A DNA stretch of 64,000 bases. It comes from Myrica gale. Lineage: Eukaryota > Streptophyta > Magnoliopsida > Fagales > Myricaceae. This document shows, in pieces, positions 23,480 to 36,030 of this stretch. The stretch is from contig OZ005616.1 in the NCBI GenBank assembly GCA_963930655.1, forward strand, positions 11,250,001 through 11,314,000. Reading direction: 5' to 3'. The translations under genes and the position numbers were made by a program. Each line of letters starts with the position of its first letter. Position 1 is the first letter of the stretch. The notes beneath the pieces are model-generated. The model ran no database searches, was not told the DNA's origin, and was given only the letters and a program-made list of their open reading frames with translations.

Positions 23480-26400
23480 GACTCATGTGTCTTACCGATG
23501 AATTATTTCCTTTTATGAGTGATGAAGATTTATGTCAGTGCGTCAATGCACACAATCTTATTAAAGGATTCAGAAGAGCAAATCTAATGTTACCACTTTG
23601 CATCAATGATGTTTTGTATTCTTCTAAATCTAGAAGAAATATATTATATTTTGAAAATATTCGTCGTAATGGTTATCATATCGAAACCAATAATGAAGGC
23701 AGTGAAGAATATATCTATATCATAACTTCAATGGTTTTGGGCAAAAGCTCATATTTATAAACTCTTATTGGCTATATTTCACAACCATGATGGTAATTGA
23801 AGCTAATGTATTGATGCACCATAAGTGCTCTGAACCAAACATATTTTAAGATTTGACACGATCGTCTTGGTCATTTGAGATTGATAATGATACATCGATT
23901 ATCCTATTAAGACAATTTATTTGGATAATGTTGATAAGTTTTTATCTCTAGTTTTTAATAATTATTGTATGTCAATTAGAATTTATGTTGAACATCATGT
24001 TGCTCAAGTACATAGTTTAGCTGAACCGTTTAGAAAAAAATGCTTCAACTGATTACTAGACTTTTTCTTATGAAATTAAAATTGTTAGCATTTGCTTGGG
24101 TACATGCTATATTATATGCTACATCTTTAATTAGAAATCATTAATTTGGTTATGCTATCTACATTTTGATTACACTCATTCAGTATTCTCAAATGGGTTC
24201 TTAATGTAGACTTAATATTTATTTTGATTTTGATTCTCTATCTGCTAGTAGATATCTTGAAACATTAACTGTTGATATGTTTAAGGCACGTTTCAATTAT
24301 TTTTATTTTGATGAAATTATTTTCCTACCATTAGGTGGCAAACATTCGTTGCCTGACGTACAAAGTGCGATTACTAGAAACTATTCAATGTTCTCTCATT
24401 TTGATCATCCACCAATCAATGTGAAATAGAAGTTCAAATGATCATTCATTTGCAAAATGTTGTAAATCAACTATCGGATGTTTTTACTGATAATAAAGGA
24501 ATTGTGAAATGTCACATTCCGACTTCTAATGCTCCAGATCAAATTGAACTCTCTGTAGGACAATAAATGAATATAGAAGAAAACGAGTCTAAGGCAAGCC
24601 TGAAGCATGGAAGACCATTTGGTTTAACCAAATAAAATTCTCTAGAAGAAGAAAGCACAAAGAAAAGAAACTTCTAAAGAGTACATAACTCCTGAAGAGC
24701 ATATACTTCCTAAAGAGAATAGAACTTTTGAAGAGAATTAAAGTATACATAACTCCTGAAGAGCATACAACTCCCGAAGAGAATAGAGCTCTTGAATGAA
24801 ATATACCCACAAAATAGGCAACAAAAGGTTATTGATCCATTCAGACTTTCTGGACCCAAATCTCTTGGATAACACCTCCAAAAGAGGAATCTCCTAAAGA
24901 GAAACTTCTTAATGAGGAACCGGTACTAGTGAATAATGAGATCTCAATTCACTACACAAGTACAAGAGATCAATGAGATAGAAACAAAATAGTTGTCAAC
25001 AACATATTCTTATGTATAATTGATCTTGATATTAGCAAAAGTAATGATCAAGTAGAACCACAATCCATCCAAGAATGTCGACATAGAAATGATTGGCCAA
25101 TGTGAAAATAGATAATTCTAGTAGAATTGAACTCTCAAACAAAATATGAAGTATTTGGACCTGTAGTCTAGACACCCGAAGATGTCATTCCTGTTGGATG
25201 CAAGTGGGTCTTTGTGCGAAAAAAGAAATGAGAAAAACTTGATGATGTGACACAAAACACAACTCCTAGCCTAAGGTTTCTTGAAAAAATTTATCAGCTT
25301 GGTATTAACAGAAAGTCTGGATATGCAGTTAATAAATGTGGTCACCACATATTGATATAGTTCACTTGATACTGACATACATATGAAAATATCTGAAGGA
25401 TACAAAATGCCTGAAGCGTATGATGAAATTCCCTGAAAGATATAAAATACCTGAAGCATATGGTTTAAAAATCTTGAAGATTTTATTGTATTAAGCTACA
25501 AAGATATGTATATGAGTTGAAGCAATTCGAATGCATGTGGTACAGTCGTCTTAATGAATACCCTCCTGAAGAAGGGATTTGAGAACAATTTGATTTGTTC
25601 ATTCATTTTTATTAAGAAAATGGAATCTAAATTTGTTATTGTGACAATTTATGTTTATGATTCAAATCTTGTCGAAACTCTTGAAGAGATCACAAAACTA
25701 TTACTTGTTTAAAGAATGAGTTTGAGATAATAAATGTTGGTAATATTGAATTTTGTCTCGACCTGAAGTTTGAGCATTTTCCAAGTGAAAATTTGTTTAT
25801 TGATTGTTATATACTGAAAAGGTCATGAAGAACTTTTTATGTATAAAGCTAATCTTTTGAGTACTTGATCCATGGTTGTGCGACTATATGTGAAGAAAAT
25901 CATTTTCATCCTGAAGAAGAAGAAGAATAAGATATTATTGGTCATGAGGTGTGTACCTTGTAAATTGCACTGGTCTTTATATATCATTTGTAGTTAAATT
26001 GCTTGCTAGATACAGTCTGCACCAACTTGGAGACATATAGTGTTATGATCTTCGAGGCACAATTTACATGAAGTTACTTTATCTAAAAGAATCTACTGCC
26101 CAATTGGTTGGCTTTGCAATTGCAGATTATTTATCTGATCCTTATAAAGGTCGATCATATATTGGATTTGTTTACCTATGAAAGTATTGTTATTTCATGG
26201 AACTCAGTCAACCAAACAATATTGCTACCTCTCCAAATCACTCGAAAATAGTTGTGATTCACAAAGACAAGTCGAGAATGTTATTGGTTGGAATCAGTGA
26301 TTCAATATATTTAAGAAAAACATGATATCCAGACAATTAATGGTAGCTGAATACCATTGTACGAAGACAATGCTGCTTGCATTACACAAACCATATGAGA

Positions 26401-26545
26401 TTACGTTAAAGGTGATATAATCCTAAAAGTTTCAAAAGAGCGATCAAATCAGTATCCAGCAAATACGATTAAGTGATTGATAGATTTATTCATCAAAGTA
26501 TTATCAACTGCAACATTCAAGAAGATATTGCACAACATTGTAATG
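23480..26545 (+). pseudogene. Copia pol remnant (protease, integrase, RT, RNase H)
   Basis: Recognisable pieces in several frames: INDVLYSSKSRRNILYFENI (23600s) before integrase; FLPLGGKHSLPDVQSAITRN (24330s), the integrase tail; PVGCKWVFVRKK (25190s), the start of reverse transcriptase; DTDIYMKISEGYKMPEAY (25370s); and LFIKVLSTATFKKILHNI (26490s), near the RNase H end. The order is that of Ty1/Copia. Stops and frameshifts show long inactivity. Confidence 0.8.
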
Positions 26546-26780
26546 CGACGGCTCAAGGGGGAGTCTACTAGTTTGATATAGATTGTATTTTTTTCCATCA
26601 CTAAGGTTTTGTCCTGTTTGGTTTTCCTTTGCAATGTTTTAATGAGGCAATCTTCTACCATTCAAAGGTACATAGATAATGTATTCTTTTTTCTTCAACA
26701 TTGGTTTTTTCCCACTGAATTTTTGCCTTAGCAAGATTTTAACAAGTCATATTCATTGTGTATGGTCATCCAAGTGGGAC

Positions 26781-27101
26781 TGTTATGAATTCTATAATTA
26801 TTGAGAATTATGGATGATCATTAAACGACCTATTGATTTTCTTCACCTCTTGGTTTTCCAACTCCTACGACCTTTGAGTTTGTAACATCTATCTCTTTGT
26901 ATTTTGAATATCTCATTATGACCTTACGCAACTATGTCTATATAAAAGGATATTGAGATAAGTTGTAGACACATAACAATACACAATATTGAATTAATAC
27001 AGTATAGTTCCTAAAGAACTATTATTTTCTTCTCTCTTGTCTTATTTTCTTCTACTAAGCTTTTAAGATTGTAGTGTTATCTTCTCTTTAGTTTTACAAC
27101 A
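26781..27101 (+). repeat. 3' LTR of the Copia element
   Basis: The stretch begins TGTTATGAATTC and ends TTTTACAACA, giving the expected TG...CA ends. It contains a TATA box (CTATATAAAAGG near 26937). It follows the polypurine tract-containing region of the element. No partner LTR and no target duplication were found. Confidence 0.65.
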
Positions 27102-27338
27102 TATTATTATTATATTCCCTCAGCCCTAATATATATCTGATCTCAGTATACGCAGTGTCATATATGTTAACGATATTATCATTTATTATCGTTAATTATT
27201 TTATTTTCTATTAAAGTGGTGGTTTGGGATGTAATTGACAATAAGGGTCATGATCACGAGTAGGGGAGATGGGATAGCCATTATCCATAGCCCACGCGGG
27301 CCGTACTCTCAGCCTGAATCTCATCTTCGTTTGTTTTA

Positions 27339-27703
27339 GGGAATTTGGCAAAAAGGTCCTTAGGTTTATATCCCTTTGGCAAATGAGTCATTCACTTTCA
27401 AATTTCAAAATTTTAGTCATTGGGTTTTCGATGTTTGACGAAATGGTCCTTCCGTCAGTCTATCGTCCATATACTTAACGGAGCTCTCTGACACGTCAGC
27501 AAATTTGTACCGGTCGACCACTCACTTTTTACACATTTATCCGGTCGACCGCTACAAATTCGTTAAGCATATGGACGGCACACTGACGGAAGGACCATTT
27601 CGTCAAACATCGAAAACCCAAGGACTAACATTTTAAAATTTGAAAGTGAATGACGCGTTTGCCAAAGGGGTATAAACCCAAGGGCCATTTTGTCAAATTC
27701 CCC
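27339..27703. mobile_element. Foldback MITE with long inverted arms
   Basis: The left arm (GGGAATTTGGCAAAAAGGTC onward, about 140 bp) is matched by the right arm, which ends GGGCCATTTTGTCAAATTCCC-like. Shared blocks include GACGAAATGGTCCTTCCGTC, ATGTTTGACGAAATGG and TATGGACG. The loop carries two copies of CCGGTCGACC in inverted relation. No coding content; the target duplication is not clear. Confidence 0.75.
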
Positions 27704-27921
27704 TTTTTTAAATCTATTCTTAAAGAAAATTGTACTTTACACTTTTAATTACTGTTATTTTATAATTTAAATAATAAATTATTAAAATTGACACGTTGCA
27801 TTCAATGTATCACATTAATTATTAAATTATTTCAATTCATTCATTAAGATTGTGTCATGTATCACATTTGTTTATATTAATTTTAAAGTTGAAATTTAAA
27901 GCGGGATGTAAAAATACAAAG

Positions 27922-29338
27922 GGCTTGTTTGGAAATGGGTCCAGGTCCTGGTCCTGATTTTGATTTTAAAGTTGAACCTCGCCCACGAAAAGTTGAACCC
28001 TCTCCCCCTATAGCCTGCCAGCACAGATGCCTACCTAATATACTTTATTCGCTCACTCTGCCAGATGATACACAGGCTCGACAGATTCATTAATTTGTCT
28101 GACAATACAACTACTGAACTTGTCGTCCACGGCCAAGAAAAAGGGCACCGCTTCATCGTCATGGAAAATGCGAAATCTCAAATCTTACATATTCTATATT
28201 GACGAGCTGGGAAGTCGTTAACGTCGGAGCATCTCGTCATAGTTCCTTACTTTCATGTCCGCATTTGAAAAATTCAAAGTTCATACGATAGCTCCACTCA
28301 GTATACCCAAGGTCAACAAATTTTACTTGACACACGGTTGCCAATGCCGCGAGTGAATTTCTGGAACTGCTCGAGCAGTTTTAGAGAACTTACGCTCGAC
28401 TCACAGTCGCCGCCGCGCGCGAGCGAAGTTCTGGAGCTACGAGTCCCATAATTTAAAGTTGTGCTTCAAGTCTTTTGATCACGTGGATGAGGCCGGCCGT
28501 TTAACATTTGGATTTGCTTAAGACTTTTTCCCTTTCTCTCTCTTGTTTATTTTGCTGGTAAATAAAAAAGACAAAGATTCACCGTCAAGAACTTCACCCC
28601 TGAAGCTTTCTTGACAAAGATGAAATATTGTTAATATAAAAATAGTTTTTATATTGTTTGTATATTATGTCTTCAACTTAAGACTTCCTAGCCCTTCTTC
28701 TCCCGTTTGCTTCGTTTTAGAAATTTACAGCAACAAATTTAGAGAGATAGAAAGAGAGATATGGCATGGAAAATGTGGCTTTTCTGGTGGTCGAAGAACA
28801 CTGCGACCATGACAAAAAACGGTGGTGAAGCTCGTGGCACTACAGCCTCCTCCAACACCTCTGTCACTTCAACCACTTACCTAGCACGCAAGGCCTCGTG
28901 TTGTAAATGAGATTCAAAGTTCAGATGTCACAGTTATTAGGGGAGATCGTGGCTCCGATGAGGTCGCTGGGGGTGGTTCAAGTGGTAGTTGCAGAAGCAA
29001 TTTAATGCCATAAATTAAAACAATGAGATGGAGGGGGAGAGGAACCAAGATGAAAGCCTCTACCCGCCGAAGTAACCATTACAGTAGCATCCGACAAAGC
29101 CTGTGCATATGCCCGTTTACAAGGTACAGGAGGATGACATGCAATTTTCAAAAGTTGTGCGTTGTCAGCGATGTTAGGAGTAGATTGAAAGCTTAGTCAG
29201 TAAGGTTATCCAATGACTACGTCACACGTATGCCTGTTATTAGAAAACATAACCACGCCAAACGCTGAGTTGCAGTTATGGGTTTAAACCCTGGTTTAAG
29301 CCACTGAACCAGGACCTGGACCCATTTCCAAACAGGCC
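27922..29338. mobile_element. 1.4-kb element with near-perfect 30-bp terminal inverted repeats
   Basis: The ends are inverted over 30 bases with one mismatch, starting GGCTTGTTTGG and GGCCTGTTTGG and both containing AAATGGGTCCAGGTCCTGG. CAAAG lies on both sides (27917-27921 and 29339-29343). If one more G is included the flanking repeat becomes AAA. The termini resemble PIF/Harbinger. No transposase was recognised. The interior has a possible short frame beginning MAWKMWLFWWSK near 28761, preceded by a GAGAGA-rich leader; it stops after about 50 codons. Confidence 0.75.
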
Positions 29339-29436
29339 CAAAGTGTCTAGTTTGGTCTAAGGCACAATTGAAAAAAAATCAGTAATTATAAAGTGTAATT
29401 AATTTGTGCAGTGAGCTGATTCGAGAATATTTTTGC

Positions 29437-29667
29437 GAGATAAATACAAAATCAGTCCCTATGATATACGTGAAAATCGAATTAGTCCTCATGATAAAAA
29501 AAATATAAAATTAGTCACCGTGATCCCATTTTCGTTTGTCGTTGGTCCTTCATCAGGAACTAATTTGATTCGTTTTTGAAATTACAAGAACTAATTATAT
29601 ATATTTTTATCACGAGGATTAATTCAATTTTCAAATATATTACATAGACTGATTTTATATTTATCCC
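29437..29667. mobile_element. Mutator-type MITE with 9-bp target duplication
   Basis: The element starts GAGATAAATACAAAATCAG; its other end reads GGGATAAATATAAAATCAG on the opposite strand, and the arms stay similar for about 100 bases. TATTTTTGC flanks it at 29428-29436 and 29668-29676. A 9-bp duplication is typical of Mutator-like elements. Confidence 0.87.
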
Positions 29668-29676
29668 TATTTTTGC

Positions 29677-31050
29677 AAAACAAAACTGCCGACGAATACA
29701 GTGACAAATCCTCGACACTGGAACGAAATTTTATCTCTCTTGATTTTACTGCTAACTTTATTTTGCTCGAAGCAATGATAGCCTCGGACCTTTTGTTGCC
29801 TTGAAGAAATTCACACTCTGGCCTTCCTCGCATAACAAATTAAAGTTCAATTGGTTCGTGCAATGGCATAGACCACAGAAATCAATATTTGACCCACGTT
29901 TGGACTCACTATAATTTTCTGCAAATTAAAGTCATGTGGGGGTTGGTGACACGGTGTCATTTAATTGAATGTAGGTCGGCATTCCCACTCTTTTTACTAT
30001 TATTATTTTTTTATATTTTTTAAATTCTTCACGTTAATTTGAACAAAAATTAATATTTTTAAATGATAATTGTATATCGTGTAAAGATAAAGACCTTATT
30101 TCACTGATAAAAAGTATCAAATTTCCGTCTAAATTAATAATTAAGAGGAGAAAAAAAAATATAATACTAAAAGTAAAAAATAAAACAACATATTTATTTT
30201 TTATTGATATATAATTAAAGTGTCGTTGATAGTTTCTTTAAAATCCCTCTTCAAACCCGAAACAGACTGGAGAGTCAGTTTCAACTCCTTACAGCAAATA
30301 AACATCATGAGCTCCCTAGCCTATACGACACGGCGTCCAATCATATTAATGCATGACTAAAGGCAAAACCAACAGAGTAGGTTCTTACTGTCTAGGTGAG
30401 CAACTAAGGACGCTCATAGATTCAAAATTGGATGTTTCTTTTGAGCAGGACGAATTAATTATCATCTAATAGCTATGTTAGAATAGTTATCATGTTAATT
30501 AGTCCCACATTGCTTTTATACACTAAAATATGAAAAATATATAGAAAGTAAAACACGATAGAAATCATAAAATTATCAGAAGGCCTACCTCTACCATATT
30601 CAAATCCAAAATATGTTATAACTTGTCCGTTAAGATCGTACAATTTGTATTATTTTTTAAAGATGAAATCTGAAAGGACAGCAAAGTATAAATTTTTTGG
30701 TAGTTTAGGGTGGGAATTTTTTTAAAAATAATTATTGTAAAATATATTTTAATTTTTTCTTTTTATTTAAATTTTTATGGACCATATCTTTATTTTTTTA
30801 AAGATTATTCAAGTTTCACGTGAGTAATAATATTGTGTATATTAACATAATCGACAGTTTAAAAGCCCCATGTCTAACGAGTGGAAATAATAGGTAGTTT
30901 AAAGGGTGAATGTTTCAATATTTTGATAATTTGTAGAATGAAAAATATTATTATATTAACAACTTAAACGACATTGTTTTGATTACAGTTAATTTTTGTT
31001 AATCAAACAAACTCTTGTTTAATTCACCTTCTTATTTTCTTCTCTCTCAT
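29677..31050. other. AT-rich spacer without recognised genes
   Basis: The sequence is strongly AT-biased at 30000-31000. No open frame with a recognisable domain, no RNA gene and no bounded repeat were seen. Confidence 0.5.
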
Positions 31051-31458
31051 TCTCCAGTCTTCTATCTCAACTTGCCTCTGCAACACTCTTCTCTCTCACC
31101 CCAACTGTGAAGCTGCCAGATTCTGTTACTAGCATGTTGAAGATCAACACCTATTTCTCTAGAAGATTCTAGGACAGCCATGAGAATTCGGCCAATGGAA
31201 AAATCTGGACGTGATGGAAAAAGCTAAATAATGTAGGCAAAGAAAGAGCCTTCTCGATGAAGCTACATCGACCTACTTGCCGACATAATGAATGAACGAC
31301 ATACATTAGCCCACCAACTTATCGTGCCTATAAATAGAAGGCAGAACACCTCATTTTGCGAATTGGTGAGGTTAAAAGTGGTGTGTCCTTTAGGGGTGAA
31401 CATACTTGGTGCGGTTCGGTTGGAAGGCTAATTTCACATTCGAATCGATCATGGTCGG

Positions 31459-31797
31459 GTGACAATCGAGGTCGGCCGAATGGAATTTGCTGGACGAACA
31501 CACTGAAGACAAATTCCAATTCGATCGGTTCGGTCGGTTGATTCGGTTGGGCCTCTGGGCTTTTTAGCCCAAGCCCAATTTAGTAATAATTGGCCCAATT
31601 TTCGGTTGATTCAGCCTTTTAATCTATGTGACAACCGAGGTTGGCCGAATGGAATTTGCTGGTCGAACACATCGAAGGCAAATTCCAATTAGGTCAGTTC
31701 GGTCGGTTGATTCGGTTGGGCCTCTGGGCTTTTTAGCCCAGGCTCAACTTAGTTATAATTGGCCCAATTTTTGGTTGATTCAGCCTTTTAATCCTAC
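31459..31797. repeat. 169-bp subterminal tandem duplication in the hAT element
   Basis: Two adjacent copies begin GTGACAATCGAGGTCGGCCG (31459) and GTGACAACCGAGGTTGGCCG (31628). They stay alike through GGCCTCTGGGCTTTTTAGCC and end TTCAGCCTTTTAATC. Confidence 0.88.
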
Positions 31798-32170
31798 ATG
31801 TTAATATAATCTCCACAAGGAATTAAAACATGCATTTTTAAATAGAAAATTTTAATTATAGCCCACAAGACATGCATTTTTAAAGAGATTAAAACATGAA
31901 TTCATCAAGTGAATTCAAAAAGATATACTAAGATAACTTAATACATTCCAAAATAAAATAAATTCATCAAGTCTCCAAATAACTCCTCATTTGCAGTCTC
32001 CCAAAGCTCCTCATTTGCAAGCATTCACCAAGTCCAAACTTGCAATGTTCCAAATATATGCAAGAAACACATATGGCAAAAATTAGTAATTCTATTTCAA
32101 GCATCTATCACAGTAATTCAGGGATTTATAAATGAAATCAAAACAATATTTATATTATTACCTAAGGACA

Positions 32171-32442
32171 TCATGCATTTCCATTTCCACTTCCACCTTC
32201 TGAAAACCAAAAACAACATATTGTGTAAATATTAAATAGTAAATACTATGCATCACAAATAGATTCCAGTAAAGAGAAATCTAAAATAACTACTAAATTA
32301 GTAAATTACCTTCTTCAACCTCAAAGTTTTCAATGTTGTCCAATGTTTGTTGAATGTCAAAACTGGGTTCTTCCCTTAACCAATTTTGCGTGCAGATTAA
32401 TACCTCCTTTAGATGTAAGACCGTCCATCTAGAATTTAGTAA
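32171..32442 (-). pseudogene. hAT transposase C-terminal tail (two exons)
   Basis: Minus-strand exon 32310-32442 follows a TTTCAG acceptor and reads LLNSRWTVLHLKEVLICTQ and then NWLREEPSFDIQQTLDNI. This corresponds to the end of the hAT dimerisation region, where plant families have L-x-P-x-x-VEALICTQNWLR. A GAAG|GTAATT donor joins it to 32171-32199, completing EEEGGSGNGNA and a stop. The upstream transposase, including the RNase H-like core, was not found in the element. Confidence 0.7.
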
Positions 32443-32867
32443 CTGAAACGTAGAAAATTAGACTGTCACTATCACATTCTTCACACATGACACAACATAA
32501 CATACTAAGTTACTAACATAATATGTAAACTAACGTGCTAAAAAGATATATTATCTTGAAATAGAAAACAATACCTTTTAAATAAAAGGAAGCATAGAAA
32601 AATCAAAGTTGTAGATTACAAAAGAGTATTTTGCTCATAATCAGCAGTTACTTAAAAAAAGGAAATGTCTGGATATGATGACAACATTCATTATTATATG
32701 GAAATGGCACCACAAACATCGACAATGAGAAAAACAAACAAGAAAATATAGGAAGGGAAGAACCGGGAGCAAAGAAAGACAAAAAGGTTGGATGAATCCA
32801 TGAAACCACAGACATACAGAAGTTGGGGATAAGAAGGACATATATTGGAGGCAAAGATGACAACAAT

Positions 32868-32903
32868 AGTGGTAGTGGTAGTGGTAGTGGTAGTGGTAGT
32901 GGT
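32868..32903 (+). repeat. (GGTAGT)n microsatellite
   Basis: About six uninterrupted hexamers. They give spurious Ser-Gly and His-Tyr or Pro-Leu frames on the two strands; none has independent support. Confidence 0.9.
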
Positions 32904-34559
32904 TGTGATGGGACGCATGCATATAGAAGTATTCTACAGATCCATGACATTTCACAAATTGTAATTTTTCATGTGTTGTTCTCTCCCTGTTATTTCACAA
33001 TGGCACACGAACAAACTAGCCTAACTTGCTATTAAAGCCAAGGTTGGATCCATACCTCTTATGAACTTCAGCTATAACCCCTAGGTATTGTCTACTGCAT
33101 TTATTAGTTGTCCAAATGAATAATAAAACCTTCACTCTTCATGCTCTGAAGAGTCCAAATAAACAATTTCATGAGTAAGTTGGAATTAAAACACACCTAA
33201 TTTCAGTGGAATGAACTTACCCAGTAGAATTCTGCTCCTTTTATCACCCAGAAAAAGGGAAAGCCACATCCCTCACACCCTTCCTTAAAAGACTACGCAA
33301 ACTCACAACATATAAGTAGTCCAACCTCCCCCTAATTCCAAACATTGCCCCCATTGATGATGTCCCTTTTTGTTTTTCTATGCGTCCTTTTATATTATTT
33401 TTCTATGCTTCTATTTAGACTAAATCCCCATAATAATAAACAAACCGTTACATAAATACAAAAAGGGCAGATACTTATCTTGAGGTTCAGGAGGTTAGAC
33501 ATTATTTTATTTTTGAGCCACAACATAAGCAAAAATTACAAAAACCGGAATAAAAAATTAGCTGCTTATTCTTATAAATGGGGGGCTTAGCATCAGGGTA
33601 AGGACACAATAAAACAGGGCAAGGAATTTCAAATTTATAACATTGTACTATCAATATCAATAAGCTAACCAAGTTTAACCAAACTGACATGTTCAACGAA
33701 AAATTCTACCAAAAGAAGAAAAAAATAAACCTACTGCAAAAAGTTACTGCACAGTATTATTATCTACATTATAAGTCCTCCACAAAAAATGAAAGCTAGA
33801 TAATAAATTGGCGAAATTAACAGAATGAAAACCGCGGTCATTGGATTATTTAGCAAAGGAAGCAATCACATGCAACGCCTTACCTCCACTATGGAGCTGC
33901 TCTGAGAATGGAATGGTGCGGCAGGGGAAGGATGAGAGCTGGAGGGGGAACGACGCAAAGATTGAGCCTGGAGGTGGGGGCGATTTTTGGACTTAAGCTT
34001 AGGGCTATACAATCGAATCACGAATGGGTAGAAACACATGTAAGATAAGTGGGTCGGTCGGTTCGGTTTTCGGTTAACCGACCCATATCACAGAAAACCG
34101 AACTGATTCATTCGGTTTTAAAATTTCCTGGGCCGAGGACCAACTTGGGCCATTGCCCAACCGCCCGCGCCAATGGGCTTTGGTTGGTTTGGGTCGGCCG
34201 GTTCGGCCCTCAACCCAATCATGTTCAGGCCTAGTGTCCTTAAGGAGAGTAGAAAAGGTGTGTGAGTCGTGTAGTAGAAATTGTAGAAGTGAAAGTGTGT
34301 GTGACGTGAAGGTTAAAAAAAGTGTAGAGAAAAAGTGAAGTGTGTTTGTGAAGTTTGTGTGGGTCCCTTGCTATTTTGTCCTACTTGTAATAGTTTTGTT
34401 TCAGTTTTATATAATAAGCTTTTGTTCAAAGCTTATTCGTGTTAGTACTCAACATAGCAGAGGTGGTAGCGGCGACAAAAAATAACTCACTAAAGAGCGG
34501 TAGCGTTTGGAAAGGAAACCACTCCCGCTGACACCGGTGCTTAGTGCTAAACATGACCA

Positions 34560-36030
34560 CTATGTTATGAAAACAAAATGAACATGGACACTAATTACAG
34601 TACCAAGTTGAAAGTGTCTATGTATATTGACATTATTTTCATGGGCAAAACAGTCATTTCATTAATGTAATTTTCAGTTTAAATTGTATATAGCAACTTG
34701 GTACGTTTATGAGGATGTGAAGCACAAAAGAAGGTGATGGAAGCTGTTGGAAGATTACTGGTTGCATCTGGAAGTTTTGGAAGTGGTTGTAGAACTGAAA
34801 GAAGGTTTTTCGGTTGGTAGGGTTAGCCTAGGGTCAGCCTAGCGGAAATTCTCTAGACTTCGATTAAAACTTCATAAATCCGCCCAAACTGAAAATATGA
34901 CTTCGAATTACCAAAATACCCATACAAAAACATAATACAATCCCTTCCCGATGCTTGAGCGTGATACACACATACTTTGAACATCCTGCTCCTAAGAAAT
35001 TCCTCTCTAACGAAAAGCCCTTGTTTCTCTGCTAGTGCGTAAACTGGTCAGTTTGTACCCTATAATGAGAGTCTTATTGCTTCCCTCTGGTGGAAGACTG
35101 AGTGTGAAAAAGTGTTGATTGAAGGGTCATTCTTTCCTACATGGTTGCTGTGGATATCATATCACCAAGAAGAAGAATCTTGAAGGTTTCTCAAGATTGA
35201 ACGTTTGCTGAAAGTTTTTCATAAGAAATAGAAGGTTCGACGAGTTCGTTGACATCCACTAGAGCTGACTAGAGTTGCTGGTGAAGAAATCGAGTGCTGG
35301 GCACCGGGTTGCTTTATTGAAGATTGGAGGATCTGAAATATGAAAGGAGTTTCATGTTGATCACCATCTTGTAAAGTTAACAAGCTCTAGTGGATCAGTT
35401 GGTGTTGCCTTCGCACACCCGGAGTGTTTTTATCTCTTGAAGGAAATTATCCTTAAGAGATTTTCACTTCGTCAACAAAATTCCGGTGTCATCTCTATTT
35501 TCTTGTGTTCTTGGATTTGTTAACCGTTATCTCATTTGATTTTGCAGATCTAAGTTGCTGGAAATTTAAGTTCTACATAAGCATATCTGTTGATGTTATT
35601 TGATATTACTGTTGATCTGATTTGCTTGATCTTGGTTCTGATGTTGTCATATCATATCGTTGGATTTCCTGGACATAATGTTACTGTTTTATAGCTTAAG
35701 TCTTGATTTTACAATTGTTGGAAAATCACTCGGTCTCGGTCTTTTAGTTGTTGTAATCATTCACATAATCCTGGCTTTAACGTGCTGTAATATCTGCTCA
35801 GTTCTTGATTAAATTGTTGATGTAAAGTTCATTTCATTGTGAGTGTATACTTGCTGTACAATATATATTATATTGAAAATACAGTAACTGTAAAATCTGC
35901 TGAGTGTGTATATTTTACAGATTTTAGATTGTTGATTGACTGAAAAATTGGTTGAACTATTTTTCTGTGTTTAAGAAAGAAAGTGTTGATTATTTTTTTA
36001 AAATACCTATTCACCCCCTCTAGGTATATT
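34560..36030 (+). repeat. Copia-type LTR remnant
   Basis: The sequence shares blocks in the same order with the inverted copies at 49160-49757 and 58260-58847. Shared blocks include GAGTGCTGGGCACC, TTTATTGAAG, CACCATCTTGTAAAG, CACCCGGAGTGTTTTT and AAGAGATTTTCACTTCGT. It ends in CTATTCACCCCCTCTAGGTA, typical of Copia LTR 3' ends. It appears to be a solo or truncated LTR; exact ends and a target duplication were not determined. Confidence 0.6.

Larger units (their letters stand above)
22620..27101 (+). mobile_element. Decayed Ty1/Copia retrotransposon, lacking its 5' LTR
   Basis: In order on the plus strand: gag with zinc knuckle (22855-23247), protease-integrase remnants (from about 23480), reverse transcriptase signals (PVGCKWVFVRKK near 25190) and an RNase H tail ending before a polypurine tract (26554-26563). 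A leader resembling the LTR-proximal untranslated region follows, then a 3' LTR (26781-27101). Many stops and frameshifts interrupt pol. No left LTR was found between the Pack-MULE and gag. Confidence 0.85.
31389..34233 (-). mobile_element. hAT transposon, deletion derivative (2845 bp)
   Basis: The termini are TAGGGGTGAACAT and, inverted, TAGGCCTGAACAT. A perfect 8-bp duplication GTGTCCTT flanks the element (31381-31388 and 34234-34241), the hAT signature. The minus strand keeps two small terminal exons of a hAT transposase (32171-32442). Subterminal regions are rich in GGTTCGGTCGGTT-like repeats, likely transposase-binding type sequence. The catalytic core was not recognised, so the element is probably non-autonomous. 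Confidence 0.92.
31050..34520 (+). repeat. LTR-like sequence with TATA box, split by a hAT element
   Basis: Leftward of the hAT insertion the sequence has CTATAAATAG (31328-31337). Rightward, after the second target copy, come a GTG/GAA-rich transcribed-looking stretch and TATATAATAAGCTTTTGTTC (about 34410). The arrangement resembles a Gypsy-type LTR with promoter and polyadenylation region. Ends are not defined and no internal retrotransposon genes flank it. Confidence 0.4.

Noticed and set aside
32641..33035. Frames on both strands around 32.7-33.0 kb (His-Tyr, Pro-Leu, Ser-Gly runs)
   Set aside because: Produced by the (GGTAGT)n microsatellite in a hAT element.
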